The notes beneath the pieces are model-generated. The model did no database searches and was not told where the DNA came from. It was given only the letters and a program-made list of their open reading frames with translations. Below are positions 18,175-29,281 of a stretch of 64,000 bases of DNA, in pieces (the first letter of the stretch is position 1; each line of letters starts with the position of its first letter). This DNA is from Ruegeria sp. SCSIO 43209 (GTDB taxonomy: Bacteria; Pseudomonadota; Alphaproteobacteria; Rhodobacterales; Rhodobacteraceae). The stretch spans positions 3,093,501-3,157,500 of the forward strand of contig NZ_CP065359.1 in the NCBI RefSeq assembly GCF_019904295.1, read 5' to 3'. The position numbers were made by a program, and so were the translations under genes.

Positions 18175-20933
18175 TGTCCCAACCTGTCTAAAAGCGCGGG
18201 CACGTGAACCTGATCGGATTTGTAATTCCCGGTCAGCACATGCATTACCAGATTAACCCCAAACCGATTGGCCAACTCGCGCTGTCGTTCTCCGGCATAA
18301 CCGCGACCCACGGGCAATAGGGACTGACCGTTGCGATCCACCGCCCAGGCCCCGGCCCAGTCATTACCGCCGATCACCACCGGGGTCACGTTATCGTTGA
18401 GGTTTCGGAAGGGCATTCCTTCGATCTGCTCGGCATCGGGTGGCGCGGCCTCGACCCAGACCTCGGTGCCAGAATATCGTCCGGGGAAATCCTGCAGCAG
18501 ATAAAAGGCGCGGGTCAGGACATGATCACGCGGGACAGGCTCTAATGAGGGGATATTCAACGGGGCGGCCAGTTGTTGCAGCTTGCGCCCATTGGGGCTG
18601 GACGCCCCGAAACCGGCGATATCGGCGTCGCGCGTATCAAATAAAATCATCCCGCCCGAACGCAGATAGGCGTTCAGCTTTGCATAGGCTTCAACCGAGG
18701 GCTGTGGCTGGTCCGGAGTAACAGGCCAATAGAGCAGCGGAAAGAATGCAAGCTCATCACGTTCAAGGTCGATGCCAATCGGATCGGCGGGTTCGACCGA
18801 AGTGCGAAAATGCAGCGTCTGCACCAACCCGCGCAGCCCGGCCAGCGCGATATCGTCGACCTGAGCATTCCCGGTAAGTACATGCGCCAGCACAAGCTCA
18901 TGCGTCGCGTTCAATGCAAAATCGGTGTCTTCAGGGGTCTGTGCCCGCACCTCAGGGGCAAGGAACAGGGCAGCAAGCGCAAATGCAACAGGGGTTGCCT
19001 TGGCCAAGCGCCCCGACAACGCCAAAGACGCAATCACATCGATTGTCAGCAACAACAGTGCAAGGCCAAGCAACAGCCCTTCCAACGGAGTCTCATTGCT
19101 GATCTCCTGACCCCGGATTGGGACGTCAGACGGCCAGATCACCGGGGATAGTACAGCATCCTCGGCAAGAACATTCCGCGCCAGTTTCTGCTTGCCGTTT
19201 TCATAAAGCCCCGGGCGCAGGTCCGGCCCGATTTGCCCAGAAACCAGTTCGACTCCATCGACACCGGGCAGCGTTCCTGCGTCAGTCAAAACACCGAAGC
19301 CATCCATTATTTGAATCGGCTCCCATACGGTGCCCTGCATCTGAGCCTCTTGACGCGATTTGGCAGCAGAAGCAACGGCAAGCCGGTCGAGCATTTCGAC
19401 AAACAGCCCGGACAGCGGAAGGCTGGACCATTCCGCATCAGCCGTGACATGGAACAGAACCACCTGCCCCAGCCCCAGCGGTTTTCGGGTCACCAATGGT
19501 GTGCCATCCGACAGTGATGCAATGACCCGGTCCGCCAAATTAGGATCTGGTTGTGCCATGACCTGAGTGGTCACAGAGACGTCCGCAGGAATCTCCAACC
19601 CATAGAACGGCGAGTTTTCAGTGAACGGAGCAAGCCCCTTCGCTTCACCCCAGCTCATGGCGCCGCCGACCGAGCGGCCACCGCTACGAAGTCGAACCGG
19701 CAACAGTGCATCCTCAGTATCGCGCCCCAGATCGCTGGCGGCCATGCGTGGGCCGGCAAAGCGCAGCAGCAGGCCGCCCTGTTCAACCCATTCGACGACT
19801 TCAGCCTGTTCCGACTCGGACAGCTTGGCCACATCCGCCAATACGATCACATCCGGGTTCGCGGGGAGAACCTCGGCCAGGCCGCCTTCGACAAAATCAG
19901 CGGTCGGAATCAGTACCTGTGTCAGGTAGTGAAGCGGCGACAGTAACTCTAACCCTTCGCGGTTCAGGGTACCTGCGATCAATGCCACTTCGCGCCGACG
20001 CAGGCTGTCATCTGTCAGTGTAATGGCACCGGCAGAGCGCTGGCCTTGAATCTCGAACCGTGTAATGCGTGCGCGCAGTTCCGATGGAAGCGCAAGATCA
20101 ATTTCCGCCTGCGTAGAGCCGTTTTCGAACTCAAGATTGGTCGATTGCAGCACCCGCATTGCTCCTGCCGGGTCGCGCCCTTGCGCCAGAACGGTGACTC
20201 TTTCCTCTGGTCCTGGATTAGCGCGCTGTACGCTGAGTCGGATTGCGCCGTCCTGATAGGTGGCGGGCAAGATCGCGGTAACGGGTGCAGTGGATTGGTA
20301 GACAATCACGTCCCCACGCGCCTGAAGGGCAGAAGTCAAACGATCATGGCCGACATAGGACAGACGGTCGCTGAACCAATGGGTGTCGAAGCCACCTTCA
20401 ACCTGTCCCAACGCGATCAGAGTTTGGTCAATCTGCGCTTGGGTTGGTTGCCACGGCATCGGTGTAAGGCCCGGCAGACGCCCACGCCACGCCTCGGCGG
20501 CCTGAAACACAGGTGCCTCAGGCTCAGTCAGACGCAAGATCGACACAGGACGACCCGCCCGCCCGGCTTCCGTCAATTGCGCATCAATCTGATCAAGTGT
20601 CGAGGACCAACGTGTCGCGCCCCCCCAGCTTGCATCCAGCACCAGCAGAAGCGGCCCGGATCCGGTCTCATCGCGTGAGGGGTTCAACACCGGCCCTGCC
20701 AGCCCGATGATGATCGCTGCGGCTGCCAGCATCCGCAGTAGCAGCAACCACCATGGTGTACGGTCCGAAACGCTTTCATCATCCTTAAGGCCCAGCAACA
20801 AGGTAACCGCAGGGAACAGTCGGCGGATCGGCGCAGGCGGAACAGCGCGCAGGATCAGCCACAGGATCGGCAGGGTCAAAAGGCCCAGCAGCACCCATGG
20901 CGCGGTAAAGCCGATGCCTGCAAGAACCGTCAT
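18171..20933 (-). CDS. DUF4159 domain protein with BatA-like N-terminus
   Basis: A 920-residue membrane protein. The N-terminus (FTAPWVLLGLLTLPILWLIL, then a second hydrophobic hairpin around residue 60) is the BatA/aerotolerance-regulator membrane anchor. A vWA-like region follows, then another membrane segment near residue 640, and a C-terminal DUF4159 domain containing FFPLLYWPVTPDQPQPS and GGMILFDTRDAD. The ATG at 20933 is preferred over one 33 bases upstream because it overlaps the DUF58 stop codon as ATGA, the same coupling seen at the other joints of this operon. Its function is probably structural, with the MoxR ATPase as remodelling factor. Confidence 0.8.
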   Translation of the reverse strand: MTVLAGIGFTAPWVLLGLLTLPILWLILRAVPPAPIRRLFPAVTLLLGLKDDESVSDRTPWWLLLLRMLAAAAIIIGLAGPVLNPSRDETGSGPLLLVLDASWGGATRWSSTLDQIDAQLTEAGRAGRPVSILRLTEPEAPVFQAAEAWRGRLPGLTPMPWQPTQAQIDQTLIALGQVEGGFDTHWFSDRLSYVGHDRLTSALQARGDVIVYQSTAPVTAILPATYQDGAIRLSVQRANPGPEERVTVLAQGRDPAGAMRVLQSTNLEFENGSTQAEIDLALPSELRARITRFEIQGQRSAGAITLTDDSLRRREVALIAGTLNREGLELLSPLHYLTQVLIPTADFVEGGLAEVLPANPDVIVLADVAKLSESEQAEVVEWVEQGGLLLRFAGPRMAASDLGRDTEDALLPVRLRSGGRSVGGAMSWGEAKGLAPFTENSPFYGLEIPADVSVTTQVMAQPDPNLADRVIASLSDGTPLVTRKPLGLGQVVLFHVTADAEWSSLPLSGLFVEMLDRLAVASAAKSRQEAQMQGTVWEPIQIMDGFGVLTDAGTLPGVDGVELVSGQIGPDLRPGLYENGKQKLARNVLAEDAVLSPVIWPSDVPIRGQEISNETPLEGLLLGLALLLLTIDVIASLALSGRLAKATPVAFALAALFLAPEVRAQTPEDTDFALNATHELVLAHVLTGNAQVDDIALAGLRGLVQTLHFRTSVEPADPIGIDLERDELAFFPLLYWPVTPDQPQPSVEAYAKLNAYLRSGGMILFDTRDADIAGFGASSPNGRKLQQLAAPLNIPSLEPVPRDHVLTRAFYLLQDFPGRYSGTEVWVEAAPPDAEQIEGMPFRNLNDNVTPVVIGGNDWAGAWAVDRNGQSLLPVGRGYAGERQRELANRFGVNLVMHVLTGNYKSDQVHVPALLDRLGQ

Positions 20934-21801
20934 TGCGCACCCCCATCTAAGGCGCGATAAAGCCACAACAGAGCCGATTGAGCACTGTCACCGGTGTGAT
21001 GGAGCCCCATCTGCCATCCGGTCGCACGACAAAGCTGCGTCAGCGCGTCCTTACGCTGCGCAAGGCGATCCAGATAACGATCACGCAGGTCTGCGGCCTT
21101 CAAGGTTTCATGTCGAGCGGTGCCACCAACACTTTCAAAAATGGTACGTCCCGAATAGGGAAAGGACTCCTCGCTGGGGTCCAGAACCTGCAGCAACACG
21201 CCGCGCACGCCCCGGTCAGCGGCTTTGGTAAGGGCCAGCTCGACCTCGTCCAGCGGCCCAAGAAAATCCGAGATAAACACCGCACGCGCATGCGGGATCA
21301 TGGCGCGGTGTTCGGGTGGCGCGTAATCGGTTTGCGCATCTTCAGACCAGGCTTGGGCCAGCCGAATGATCTGAGCATTCCCCCTGCGCGGGGGCAGCGT
21401 CGTGCCAGTCAGACCAACGCGCTCGCCACCACGCACAAGCAGGATAGCGGTCGACAGCCCCAGCAGGCGCGCACGATCGGCCTTGGTCGGCAAGTTCTTG
21501 TCCGAAGCAAACCGCATCGACGCGCCCTGATCGACCCAAAGCATGATCGACTGTGCAATCTGCCATTCGCGCTCACGTACAAACTGCTGATCACCACGGG
21601 CCGAACGGCGATGGTCGATCAACCGGCGACTGTCGCCAATCTGCGCAGGGCGGTACTGCCAGAAATCATCCCCCAGACCCGAGCGTCTCCGCCCGTGATC
21701 GCCCAATAACACGGTTCCGGCCAGATGCTCGGCACGCGCCAATAACGGCGGCAACCGGGACGCTTCGGCCTCGGAGCGTTCGCGAAGGGTCTGGGCGGCG
21801 C

Positions 21802-21805
<4 letters not shown>
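20930..21805 (-). CDS. DUF58 domain-containing protein
   Basis: A 291-residue cytoplasmic protein of the DUF58 family that usually accompanies MoxR ATPases. The family motif GRRRSGLGDDFWQYRPAQIGD (short core RRSGLGDDFWQYR) near residue 40 and the VFISDFLGPLDE segment of the degenerate vWA fold near residue 180 are visible. It begins with GTG at 21805 that overlaps the MoxR stop codon, and its own stop overlaps the next start, indicating tight translational coupling. The biochemical role is not established in the family. Confidence 0.88.
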
Positions 21806-22809
<1,004 letters not shown>

Positions 22810-22861
22810 GAGGTTCCCTTCCGTGGACTGTTATGATTGAAGTGTATCGCGCTGAGAGGAA

Positions 22862-23452
22862 ATGGCAAAAGCAATGAGCGGACAAAAACCCGTGACCCCT
22901 TCACCTGACGGTCTGGCGGCTTCGGTCAAAGCGGCCAAAACGCGGGGTTTGCCGCCCGTTCACCTATGGAATCCTCCGTTTTGTGGCGATCTGGACATTC
23001 GGATCGCCAAAGATGGCACTTGGAGTTATCTAGGGTCACCGATCAACAGGGTCGAGCTTGTTAAGCTATTTTCCTCAATTCTTAAGAAAGAAGAGGGTAG
23101 GTACTTTCTCGTCACTCCCGCTGAAAAGGTGGGAATCACCGTCGAGGATGCGCCGTTTGTTGCCGTTGATTTTGAGCATGAGGGACAAGGCGAAGCCCAA
23201 CGTCTGACTTTTACGACGCAAGTGGGCGATACAGCCATCGCCGGGCCCGATCACCCGATCCGCATTGTCCTAAATACGGAAACTGATGAGCCCTCACCCT
23301 ACATATTGGTGCGCGCGAATCTTGAGGCGCGCATTGATCGCAAGAGCTTTTACCGGTTGGTCGAGATCGCCAGACATCACGACGGTTGGTTTGGTGTCTG
23401 GTCGGACGGCCAGTTTTTCCCACTGATCGCATCTGATGTGCTAGAGGATTGA
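22862..23452 (+). CDS. DUF1285 domain-containing protein
   Basis: A 196-residue conserved protein of unknown function. The segment WNPPFCGDLDIRIAKDGTWSYLGSPI (core PPFCGDLDIRI, residues 38-48) and the C-terminal NLEARIDRKSFYRLVEIA and WFGVWSDGQFF are the recognisable DUF1285 features. It is divergent from the MoxR operon, a gene order common in alphaproteobacteria, which hints at a linked role. The start may be the ATG at 22862 or the one at 22877; neither has a strong ribosome site. The last 76 bases overlap the convergent transporter gene. Confidence 0.85.
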   Translation: MAKAMSGQKPVTPSPDGLAASVKAAKTRGLPPVHLWNPPFCGDLDIRIAKDGTWSYLGSPINRVELVKLFSSILKKEEGRYFLVTPAEKVGITVEDAPFVAVDFEHEGQGEAQRLTFTTQVGDTAIAGPDHPIRIVLNTETDEPSPYILVRANLEARIDRKSFYRLVEIARHHDGWFGVWSDGQFFPLIASDVLED

Positions 23453-24390
23453 ACCGGTCGCGGTTTGCGGTCCTGCGCCAGCACGACCGCAAGCGCCACC
23501 AGCGACGCGCCCAGCGCGCGGGTCCAGTTCCAGTCCTCGCCCAGCGCCATCATGATCACCATCACATAAAATGGCGCGATATTGATGTGGAATGACGCCA
23601 GGGCGACCCCCAGTTTTCCCACTGATGCTATGAAGAAAAATTGGCTCAGGCCCAGTGAGAACAGTGCGTAGAACACCAACATACCCATCTGCGCCACATC
23701 TACGGGGCGTGTAGGCATGACCTCTAGCCCCAGCAATCCGGCTAACGGTACTAGAATGGCTGCGGTCGACAATCCTCCGACCAATGTAATGGTGCTACGG
23801 CCCAACTGGCTAAGCTCGGGGAAGTCGCGCGCAGTGGCCATGCTGGCCCAACAGAACAGCGCGGTAGACACCACTGCGCACATCGCGCCCAGTCCTAATT
23901 GTGCCGGTGCCACCGCGCTGGTGGCAATCAGGCCGCCAATGATTGAAATCACCAATCCCAGCGCAAAGCTCCAGCGCAATCGCCGCGTTCCCGCCACAAG
24001 CTCCATGATCGTAGCAATCAAAGGCGCACACGAGGCGATAATGGCAACGGTAACTGGGTCGGTCAGCTTCTGCGCCACAAGGATCAGGAACATCCCCGAC
24101 CCTAGCCCCAAACCGCCGACCATGAGGGCATGGCCCCAACGGGCGCGCAATACCTGAGCCGGTCCGTCCAGAATCAGCCAGATTGGTACCATGACCAACA
24201 CCGCAAGAGACATCCGTGCTGCGAACAGGGCGATAGGTGGCCAGCTTTGCAATAGGATCTCAGCCGCCGGGAAACCCGCCGCCCACGTCAGCATCGAAGC
24301 CACCGCCAGCGTATTTCCGGTGAACGCGGTCTGTCGACCGTCAGATACAGCTATAGCGGTCCCGCGCGCGGGTTCAGGGCTCATGGCCAT
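23377..24390 (-). CDS. EamA/DMT family transporter
   Basis: A 337-residue drug/metabolite-type transporter with about ten hydrophobic segments arranged as two EamA repeats (first from about residue 25, second from about residue 170). The polar C-terminal extension (QDRKPRPVQSSSTSDAISGK...) is the part that overlaps the end of the DUF1285 gene by 76 bases. Substrate unknown; family members export amino acids, nucleosides or small metabolites. It is divergent from the hydroxypyruvate-isomerase-like gene. Confidence 0.85.
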   Translation of the reverse strand: MAMSPEPARGTAIAVSDGRQTAFTGNTLAVASMLTWAAGFPAAEILLQSWPPIALFAARMSLAVLVMVPIWLILDGPAQVLRARWGHALMVGGLGLGSGMFLILVAQKLTDPVTVAIIASCAPLIATIMELVAGTRRLRWSFALGLVISIIGGLIATSAVAPAQLGLGAMCAVVSTALFCWASMATARDFPELSQLGRSTITLVGGLSTAAILVPLAGLLGLEVMPTRPVDVAQMGMLVFYALFSLGLSQFFFIASVGKLGVALASFHINIAPFYVMVIMMALGEDWNWTRALGASLVALAVVLAQDRKPRPVQSSSTSDAISGKNWPSDQTPNQPS

Positions 24391-24563
24391 CGTGATCAGA
24401 CCTTATTGTTGGCGCGGCCCTCGCAACGGGATACCGCTCGAGCCTGATGGTCCCTGATTCGAAAGCCTTTATCTGGCCGATTTTCGACAATCTGTCGTTT
24501 TCAGTCTCTTTCACGTGGCCGTCGTGATCGCTAGGCTCTGCAAAGTTCGACACCGGATGCCCG

Positions 24564-25319
24564 ATGCCCAGATTTGCCGCCAATCTTTCACTGCTGTTTG
24601 CAGAACTGCCCTATCTCGACCGGTTTCAAGCCGCCGCGCAGGCCGGGTTTACGGCTGTTGAAATTCTCTTCCCCTACGACCTCGCGGCCAAAGAGACCCG
24701 CCGCGCGCTGCTGTCCAGCGGGCTTGATCTGGTGCTGATCAACGCCCCGCCCCCGAATTATACCGGCGGTGAACCGGGTTACGCCGCCATGCCCGGCAGC
24801 TCTGACAGGTTTAAGTCCGATATCCGGCGCGTTCTGCGCTACGCGGATGTGCTGCGGCCAGAGATGATTCACGTTATGGCCGGATACGCTTCCGGCCCCG
24901 AGGCCCTGCGTTGTTTTGTCGAGAACCTGCAATGGGCGGCAGATCTTGCGCCGGCACAGCGGTTTACAATCGAACCGCTCAACCCCGTATCGCAACCCGG
25001 TTACTTCCTGAACAATTATGATCTGGCCGCCGAAGTGCTGGACCGCGTCGACCGCGCAAATGTCGGCCTACAATATGACAGTTTTCATGCGCAGATGATC
25101 CACGGCGACGCGCTGGCGATTTGGCACCGTTTTCAGCCCCGTATTGTCCATGCACAGATCGGGGCTGCGCCGGATCGCTCGGAACCCGGGCTGGGTACAA
25201 TGGACTTTGCCGCGTTGTTTGCTGCGATGGACCAGTCGGATTACAGCGGCTGGGTCAGCGCCGAATACAACTCCTCAACTCGGCGGACTGAGGACTCACT
25301 GGCTTGGCTACAGTATTAA
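24564..25319 (+). CDS. Hydroxypyruvate isomerase family TIM-barrel protein
   Basis: A 251-residue xylose-isomerase-like barrel. The N-terminus (RFAANLSLLFAELPYLDRF) and the segments FTIEPLNP, QYDSFHAQMIHGD and SAEYNSS carry the metal-binding Glu, Asp and Glu residues of the Hyi/OtnI group, which isomerises hydroxypyruvate or 2-oxo-tetronates with tartronate semialdehyde-type products. No glyoxylate or tetronate pathway genes are adjacent, so the exact substrate is open. The protein is cytoplasmic. Confidence 0.82.
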   Translation: MPRFAANLSLLFAELPYLDRFQAAAQAGFTAVEILFPYDLAAKETRRALLSSGLDLVLINAPPPNYTGGEPGYAAMPGSSDRFKSDIRRVLRYADVLRPEMIHVMAGYASGPEALRCFVENLQWAADLAPAQRFTIEPLNPVSQPGYFLNNYDLAAEVLDRVDRANVGLQYDSFHAQMIHGDALAIWHRFQPRIVHAQIGAAPDRSEPGLGTMDFAALFAAMDQSDYSGWVSAEYNSSTRRTEDSLAWLQY

Positions 25320-25383
25320 ACCCTGCATGAACGCTGGATTTTCAGACTGAAATGGCGCAATTGAGGGCATCGACACGCCAAGG

Positions 25384-25623
25384 ATGCCTCGCATGATATC
25401 TGCCCGCTATGCCAATGCCCTGTTCGCCTTGATCATGTCCGGCCTGATGTCCTGCGTCGTCACCGGCATAGCCACGCTCAAAGCTATCGGCTTCAGCCCT
25501 TCAACACTCGGAGACTGGATGGCCTCTTGGGCCTTTTGCTGGCCTATCGCCTTTACCGTCATCCTGACGCTGGGCCCTTTCGTAAAACGCCTGATCGCCC
25601 GCCTGGTCAGGCCAGAAGCCTGA
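25384..25623 (+). CDS. DUF2798 small membrane protein
   Basis: A 79-residue protein with two predicted transmembrane helices (YANALFALIMSGLMSCVVTGIA, written here only to its core FALIMSGLMSCVV, and WPIAFTVILTLGPFV) followed by a basic end (KRLIARLVRPEA). This matches DUF2798, a family of short inner-membrane proteins of unknown role. It follows the isomerase gene by 64 bases on the same strand and is convergent with polA, 45 bases apart. Confidence 0.8.
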   Translation: MPRMISARYANALFALIMSGLMSCVVTGIATLKAIGFSPSTLGDWMASWAFCWPIAFTVILTLGPFVKRLIARLVRPEA

Positions 25624-25668
25624 CCCGCTGCAAAGAGGGCCCGCAGGGCTTGATGAGCAGCGCCGCCC

Positions 25669-28470
25669 CTAATGGGCCTCGGCCCAGTTCGCGCCTTGTC
25701 CGGCATCCGCGACCAGCTTAATATCCAGCTTCACTGCCGGATCTGCTGCCCCTTCCATCACCGCGCGCGCGACCGAAATGGTTTGATCCACAGCCTCTTC
25801 AGCCACTTCGAACAGCAACTCGTCATGCACCTGCAACAGCATCTTGGCGGGCAAGCCGTTGATCGCATCCGGCATCCTCACCATCGCGCGCCGGATCACA
25901 TCTGCTGCCGTCCCTTGGATCGGAGCATTGATCGCAGCACGACGCGAGAACCCGGCATGCGGCCCCTTGGCATTGATCTCGGGTGTATGGATTTTCCGGC
26001 CGAACAGGGTCTGGACATAGCCATTCTCTTTGGCAAACGCGATCGTGTCGTCCATATAGCGCCGGATGCCGGGGAAACGTTCGAAATAGCGATCGATGAA
26101 ACCCTGCGCATCCGCCCGGGGAATGCGCAGATTGCGCGCCAGCCCAAAGCCCGAAATGCCGTAGATCACACCAAAGTTGATCGCCTTGGCCTGACGACGG
26201 ATATCCGGCGTCATCTCGTCCAACGGTACATCAAACATCTCGGACGCCGTCATTGCGTGAATGTCCAAACCATCCGCAAACGCCTGTTTCAGGGTCGGAA
26301 TATCGGCGATATGGGCCAGAATCCGTAGCTCAATCTGGCTGTAATCAAGGCTGACCAGCACATTGCCCGGCTCGGCAATGAACGCCTCACGTATGCGCCG
26401 ACCTTCCTCAGTCCGCACCGGAATGTTTTGCAGGTTCGGATCGGTCGAGGCCAAACGGCCCGTATTCGCCCCCGTAATCGAATATGACGTATGCACCCGG
26501 CCCGTATCAGGATTGATATGGGTCTGCAGCGCGTCCGTATAGGTCGATTTCAGCTTGGAGAGTTGCCGCCAGTCCAGCACCCGGCGCGGCAGTTCATGTT
26601 CCGTTGCAAGGTCCTCAAGAATGTCCGCTCCGGTCGAGTACTTACCGGTCTTGCCCTTCTTGCCGCCCTCAAGCCCCATTTTGTCGAACAGGATTTCACC
26701 CAGTTGTGCTGGCGAACCGACGTTAAAGTTCTCACCCGCCAATTCGTGGATTTCAGCCTCTAATCCGGCCATTTTCTGCGCAAATGCATTTGACATTCGG
26801 CTGAGAACATCGCGATCGACCTTGATGCCATGCATCTCCATTTCTTTGAGGACCGGCACCAATGGACGTTCAAGTGTTTCATACACCGTCGTCACCTGCA
26901 CCTGATGCAACTGCGGCTTGAACAATTTCCACAGGCGAAGGGTGATGTCCGCATCCTCGGCAGCGTAGGCCGTGGCCTCGTCAATCGGCACCTTGTCGAA
27001 AGTGATTGCAGACTTGCCCGAGCCAAGCAGAGGTTTGATGGGAATCGGCGTATGGCTCAGATAGCGTTCAGATAGCGTATCCATGCCATGCCCATGCTCA
27101 CCGCCATGCATGGCGTAGGACATCAGCATCGTGTCGTCGATGGGGGCAACGTCGACGCCATATCGATTAAAGATCTTGGCATCGTATTTCATGTTCTGTC
27201 CGATCTTCAGGATCGACGGATCCTCAAACATCGGTTTCAGCAAGTTTAGAGCCTCATCCAGCGGCATCTGTCCATCGGCCAGCGCATCCGATCCGAACAG
27301 ATCATCGGTCGCGCTTTCACGGTGAGTCAACGGGATGTAACAAGCCTCACCCGCCTCGACACATAGCGAAATCCCGACCAAATCGGCGATCATCTCATTC
27401 AGGCCAGTGGTCTCGGTATCCACCGCAACCCAGCCGCGCTCGTATGCCTGATCGATCCTTTTCTGCAATGCCGCAGCATCGCGCACGCATTCGTATTTCG
27501 ATGCATCAAATGGGACGTCTTCGGCCTGTGACTCCGCCTCAGGCGTGGATATCTCGGGGATGACGGGGGACTCAACGCCCAGCTTGTCAGCAATGCGTTT
27601 GGTGAGCGTCCGAAATTCCATCTCTGCTAGAAACTTCATCAAAGTCTCAGCATCGGGATCCTTCACCTCAAGGTCATCCAGAGTGAAATCCAACGGTGTG
27701 TTTTCATCCAATTGCACAAGTTTCTTCGAAAGCTCGATCTGGTCGCGCTTTTCGATCAGAGTCTGGCGGCGCTTGGGCTGTTTGATCTCTTCAGCGCGAT
27801 CCAGCAGGGTTTCCAGATCGCCATATTCATTGATCAACAGCGCCGCCGTCTTCACACCAATGCCCGGAGCGCCCGGTACGTTATCCACCGAATCCCCGGC
27901 CAAAGCCTGCACATCGACAACCCGCTCGGGCCCGACGCCGAACTTCTCAACCACCCCGTCGCGATCGACGCGCTTGTTCTTCATCGCATCCAGCATCTCG
28001 ACACCGCCGCCCACAAGCTGCATCAGGTCTTTGTCAGAACTGACAATGGTCACCCGCCCACCGGCCTCACGTGCCTGAACGGCGAGGGTCGCGATGATGT
28101 CGTCGGCTTCATAGCCTTCAAGTTCTTTGCAGGCGATGTTGAACGCCTTGGTGGCTTCGCGAGTCAGCGGCATTTGCGGGCGCAAATCCTCGGGCATCGC
28201 TTCACGGTTGGCCTTGTAGAGATCATACAGGTCATTACGGAACGTATGCGAGCCCTTGTCGAAGATCACCGCAACATGGGTCGGCGCATCCGGCCCGGCG
28301 TTCCCTTCGACATATTTCTGCAGCATGTTGCAAAAGCCCGACACGGCCCCAATTGGTAGCCCATCCGATTTCCGCGTCAACGGCGGTAAAGCGTGATAGG
28401 CGCGGAAGATAAAGGCTGATCCATCAATCAGATGCAGATGGCAGCCTTTTCCGAATTGGGTGGTGGTCAT
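25669..28470 (-). CDS. polA: DNA polymerase I
   Basis: Repair and Okazaki-fragment polymerase. The ATG at 28470 is preferred (933 residues) because AGGAG lies 7 bases before it; an upstream start at 28533 would add 21 unconserved residues. Domains: 5'-3' exonuclease (residues about 10-290, with ALAGDSVDNVPGAPGIG), an intact 3'-5' exonuclease (AVDTETTGLNE near residue 350 keeps the catalytic Asp and Glu), and the polymerase with motif A DYSQIELRILAH, motif B RRQAKAINFGVIYGISGFG and motif C QVHDELLFEV. Full length and all active sites are present. Confidence 0.96.
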   Translation of the reverse strand: MTTTQFGKGCHLHLIDGSAFIFRAYHALPPLTRKSDGLPIGAVSGFCNMLQKYVEGNAGPDAPTHVAVIFDKGSHTFRNDLYDLYKANREAMPEDLRPQMPLTREATKAFNIACKELEGYEADDIIATLAVQAREAGGRVTIVSSDKDLMQLVGGGVEMLDAMKNKRVDRDGVVEKFGVGPERVVDVQALAGDSVDNVPGAPGIGVKTAALLINEYGDLETLLDRAEEIKQPKRRQTLIEKRDQIELSKKLVQLDENTPLDFTLDDLEVKDPDAETLMKFLAEMEFRTLTKRIADKLGVESPVIPEISTPEAESQAEDVPFDASKYECVRDAAALQKRIDQAYERGWVAVDTETTGLNEMIADLVGISLCVEAGEACYIPLTHRESATDDLFGSDALADGQMPLDEALNLLKPMFEDPSILKIGQNMKYDAKIFNRYGVDVAPIDDTMLMSYAMHGGEHGHGMDTLSERYLSHTPIPIKPLLGSGKSAITFDKVPIDEATAYAAEDADITLRLWKLFKPQLHQVQVTTVYETLERPLVPVLKEMEMHGIKVDRDVLSRMSNAFAQKMAGLEAEIHELAGENFNVGSPAQLGEILFDKMGLEGGKKGKTGKYSTGADILEDLATEHELPRRVLDWRQLSKLKSTYTDALQTHINPDTGRVHTSYSITGANTGRLASTDPNLQNIPVRTEEGRRIREAFIAEPGNVLVSLDYSQIELRILAHIADIPTLKQAFADGLDIHAMTASEMFDVPLDEMTPDIRRQAKAINFGVIYGISGFGLARNLRIPRADAQGFIDRYFERFPGIRRYMDDTIAFAKENGYVQTLFGRKIHTPEINAKGPHAGFSRRAAINAPIQGTAADVIRRAMVRMPDAINGLPAKMLLQVHDELLFEVAEEAVDQTISVARAVMEGAADPAVKLDIKLVADAGQGANWAEAH

Positions 28471-28574
28471 ATGAGGCTCCTGCGCTGGGTTGCGCCAAGT
28501 TGTACAGAAGGGCTGCACGAAAGACGAGGCCACCTGGCCAATTCGTTGCGACCTAATTTGCCCGTGGTCTGGCC

Positions 28575-29237
28575 TTAGCTATTCGAAAAAGTGCGCTTAT
28601 CCGCATTCCAAGCCAAGCCTGCTTTTTGCGCGATCAACGAGAACTGTTTGTTCAGCGAGCGATCATTCAGACGTTGGGACAGGCTGCGCAGTGGGATGAG
28701 GTTCCGCTCACCATATCCATCGATCAGGAAACAGGCTGGGCCCGCCCCCCGCGTTCCATAGACGATGTTCGAGCTTTTGACGTCGCGCGCGACGATGTGA
28801 AGGTCAAACATCTGCGCAACGAATGCATTCAACGCTTCCAAAACCGGGGCGTCCAATCCACTGCGGCAGACTTCATAAAGCTTGGGTGCAAGCCCGCCAT
28901 CAAGGCCAGAAATGCGCTCAACCACAACCCCCGCCCCATGCGTCGTCTGAACCACGCCCAACATCCTGGACAGGGGTGAACGCTCAATTTCCGTCCCGAG
29001 TTTCAGCGATACCCGCAGCTCGCATTCCAGCTCTTTTAGCGTGCTGCGATACTGCGCCTCGGGGAACAGTTTCCATGCCAGTCGCTTGCCAAGCCTGTGC
29101 GAGACACGATCTTGGGACCGGGTAAAAACTTTGATCAGAAGGTCAGGATGACCGGGAAAGTCATAGACACTGCGCACAGTCCCGTTCGCGATTGGCTGGC
29201 TGTCGGAAAGGTCAATCGTTTTGGCTGTGAACAGCAT
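28575..29237 (-). CDS. YrbL family protein
   Basis: A 220-residue protein of the YrbL (PhoP regulatory network) family, which has a divergent protein-kinase-like fold. Visible kinase-like features: a glycine-poor nucleotide region with LLIKVF near residue 33, the catalytic-loop-like IVARDVKSSNIVYG near residue 145 and the metal-binding-like FLIDGYGERNLIPLRSLS near residue 168. Function in alphaproteobacteria is unknown. It stands alone between polA and the small zinc protein, all on the minus strand. Confidence 0.75.
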   Translation of the reverse strand: MLFTAKTIDLSDSQPIANGTVRSVYDFPGHPDLLIKVFTRSQDRVSHRLGKRLAWKLFPEAQYRSTLKELECELRVSLKLGTEIERSPLSRMLGVVQTTHGAGVVVERISGLDGGLAPKLYEVCRSGLDAPVLEALNAFVAQMFDLHIVARDVKSSNIVYGTRGAGPACFLIDGYGERNLIPLRSLSQRLNDRSLNKQFSLIAQKAGLAWNADKRTFSNS

Positions 29238-29281
29238 TATCCATCCTCGCCAGTTACGACCGCCTGCCGTCCTGATCGCCC

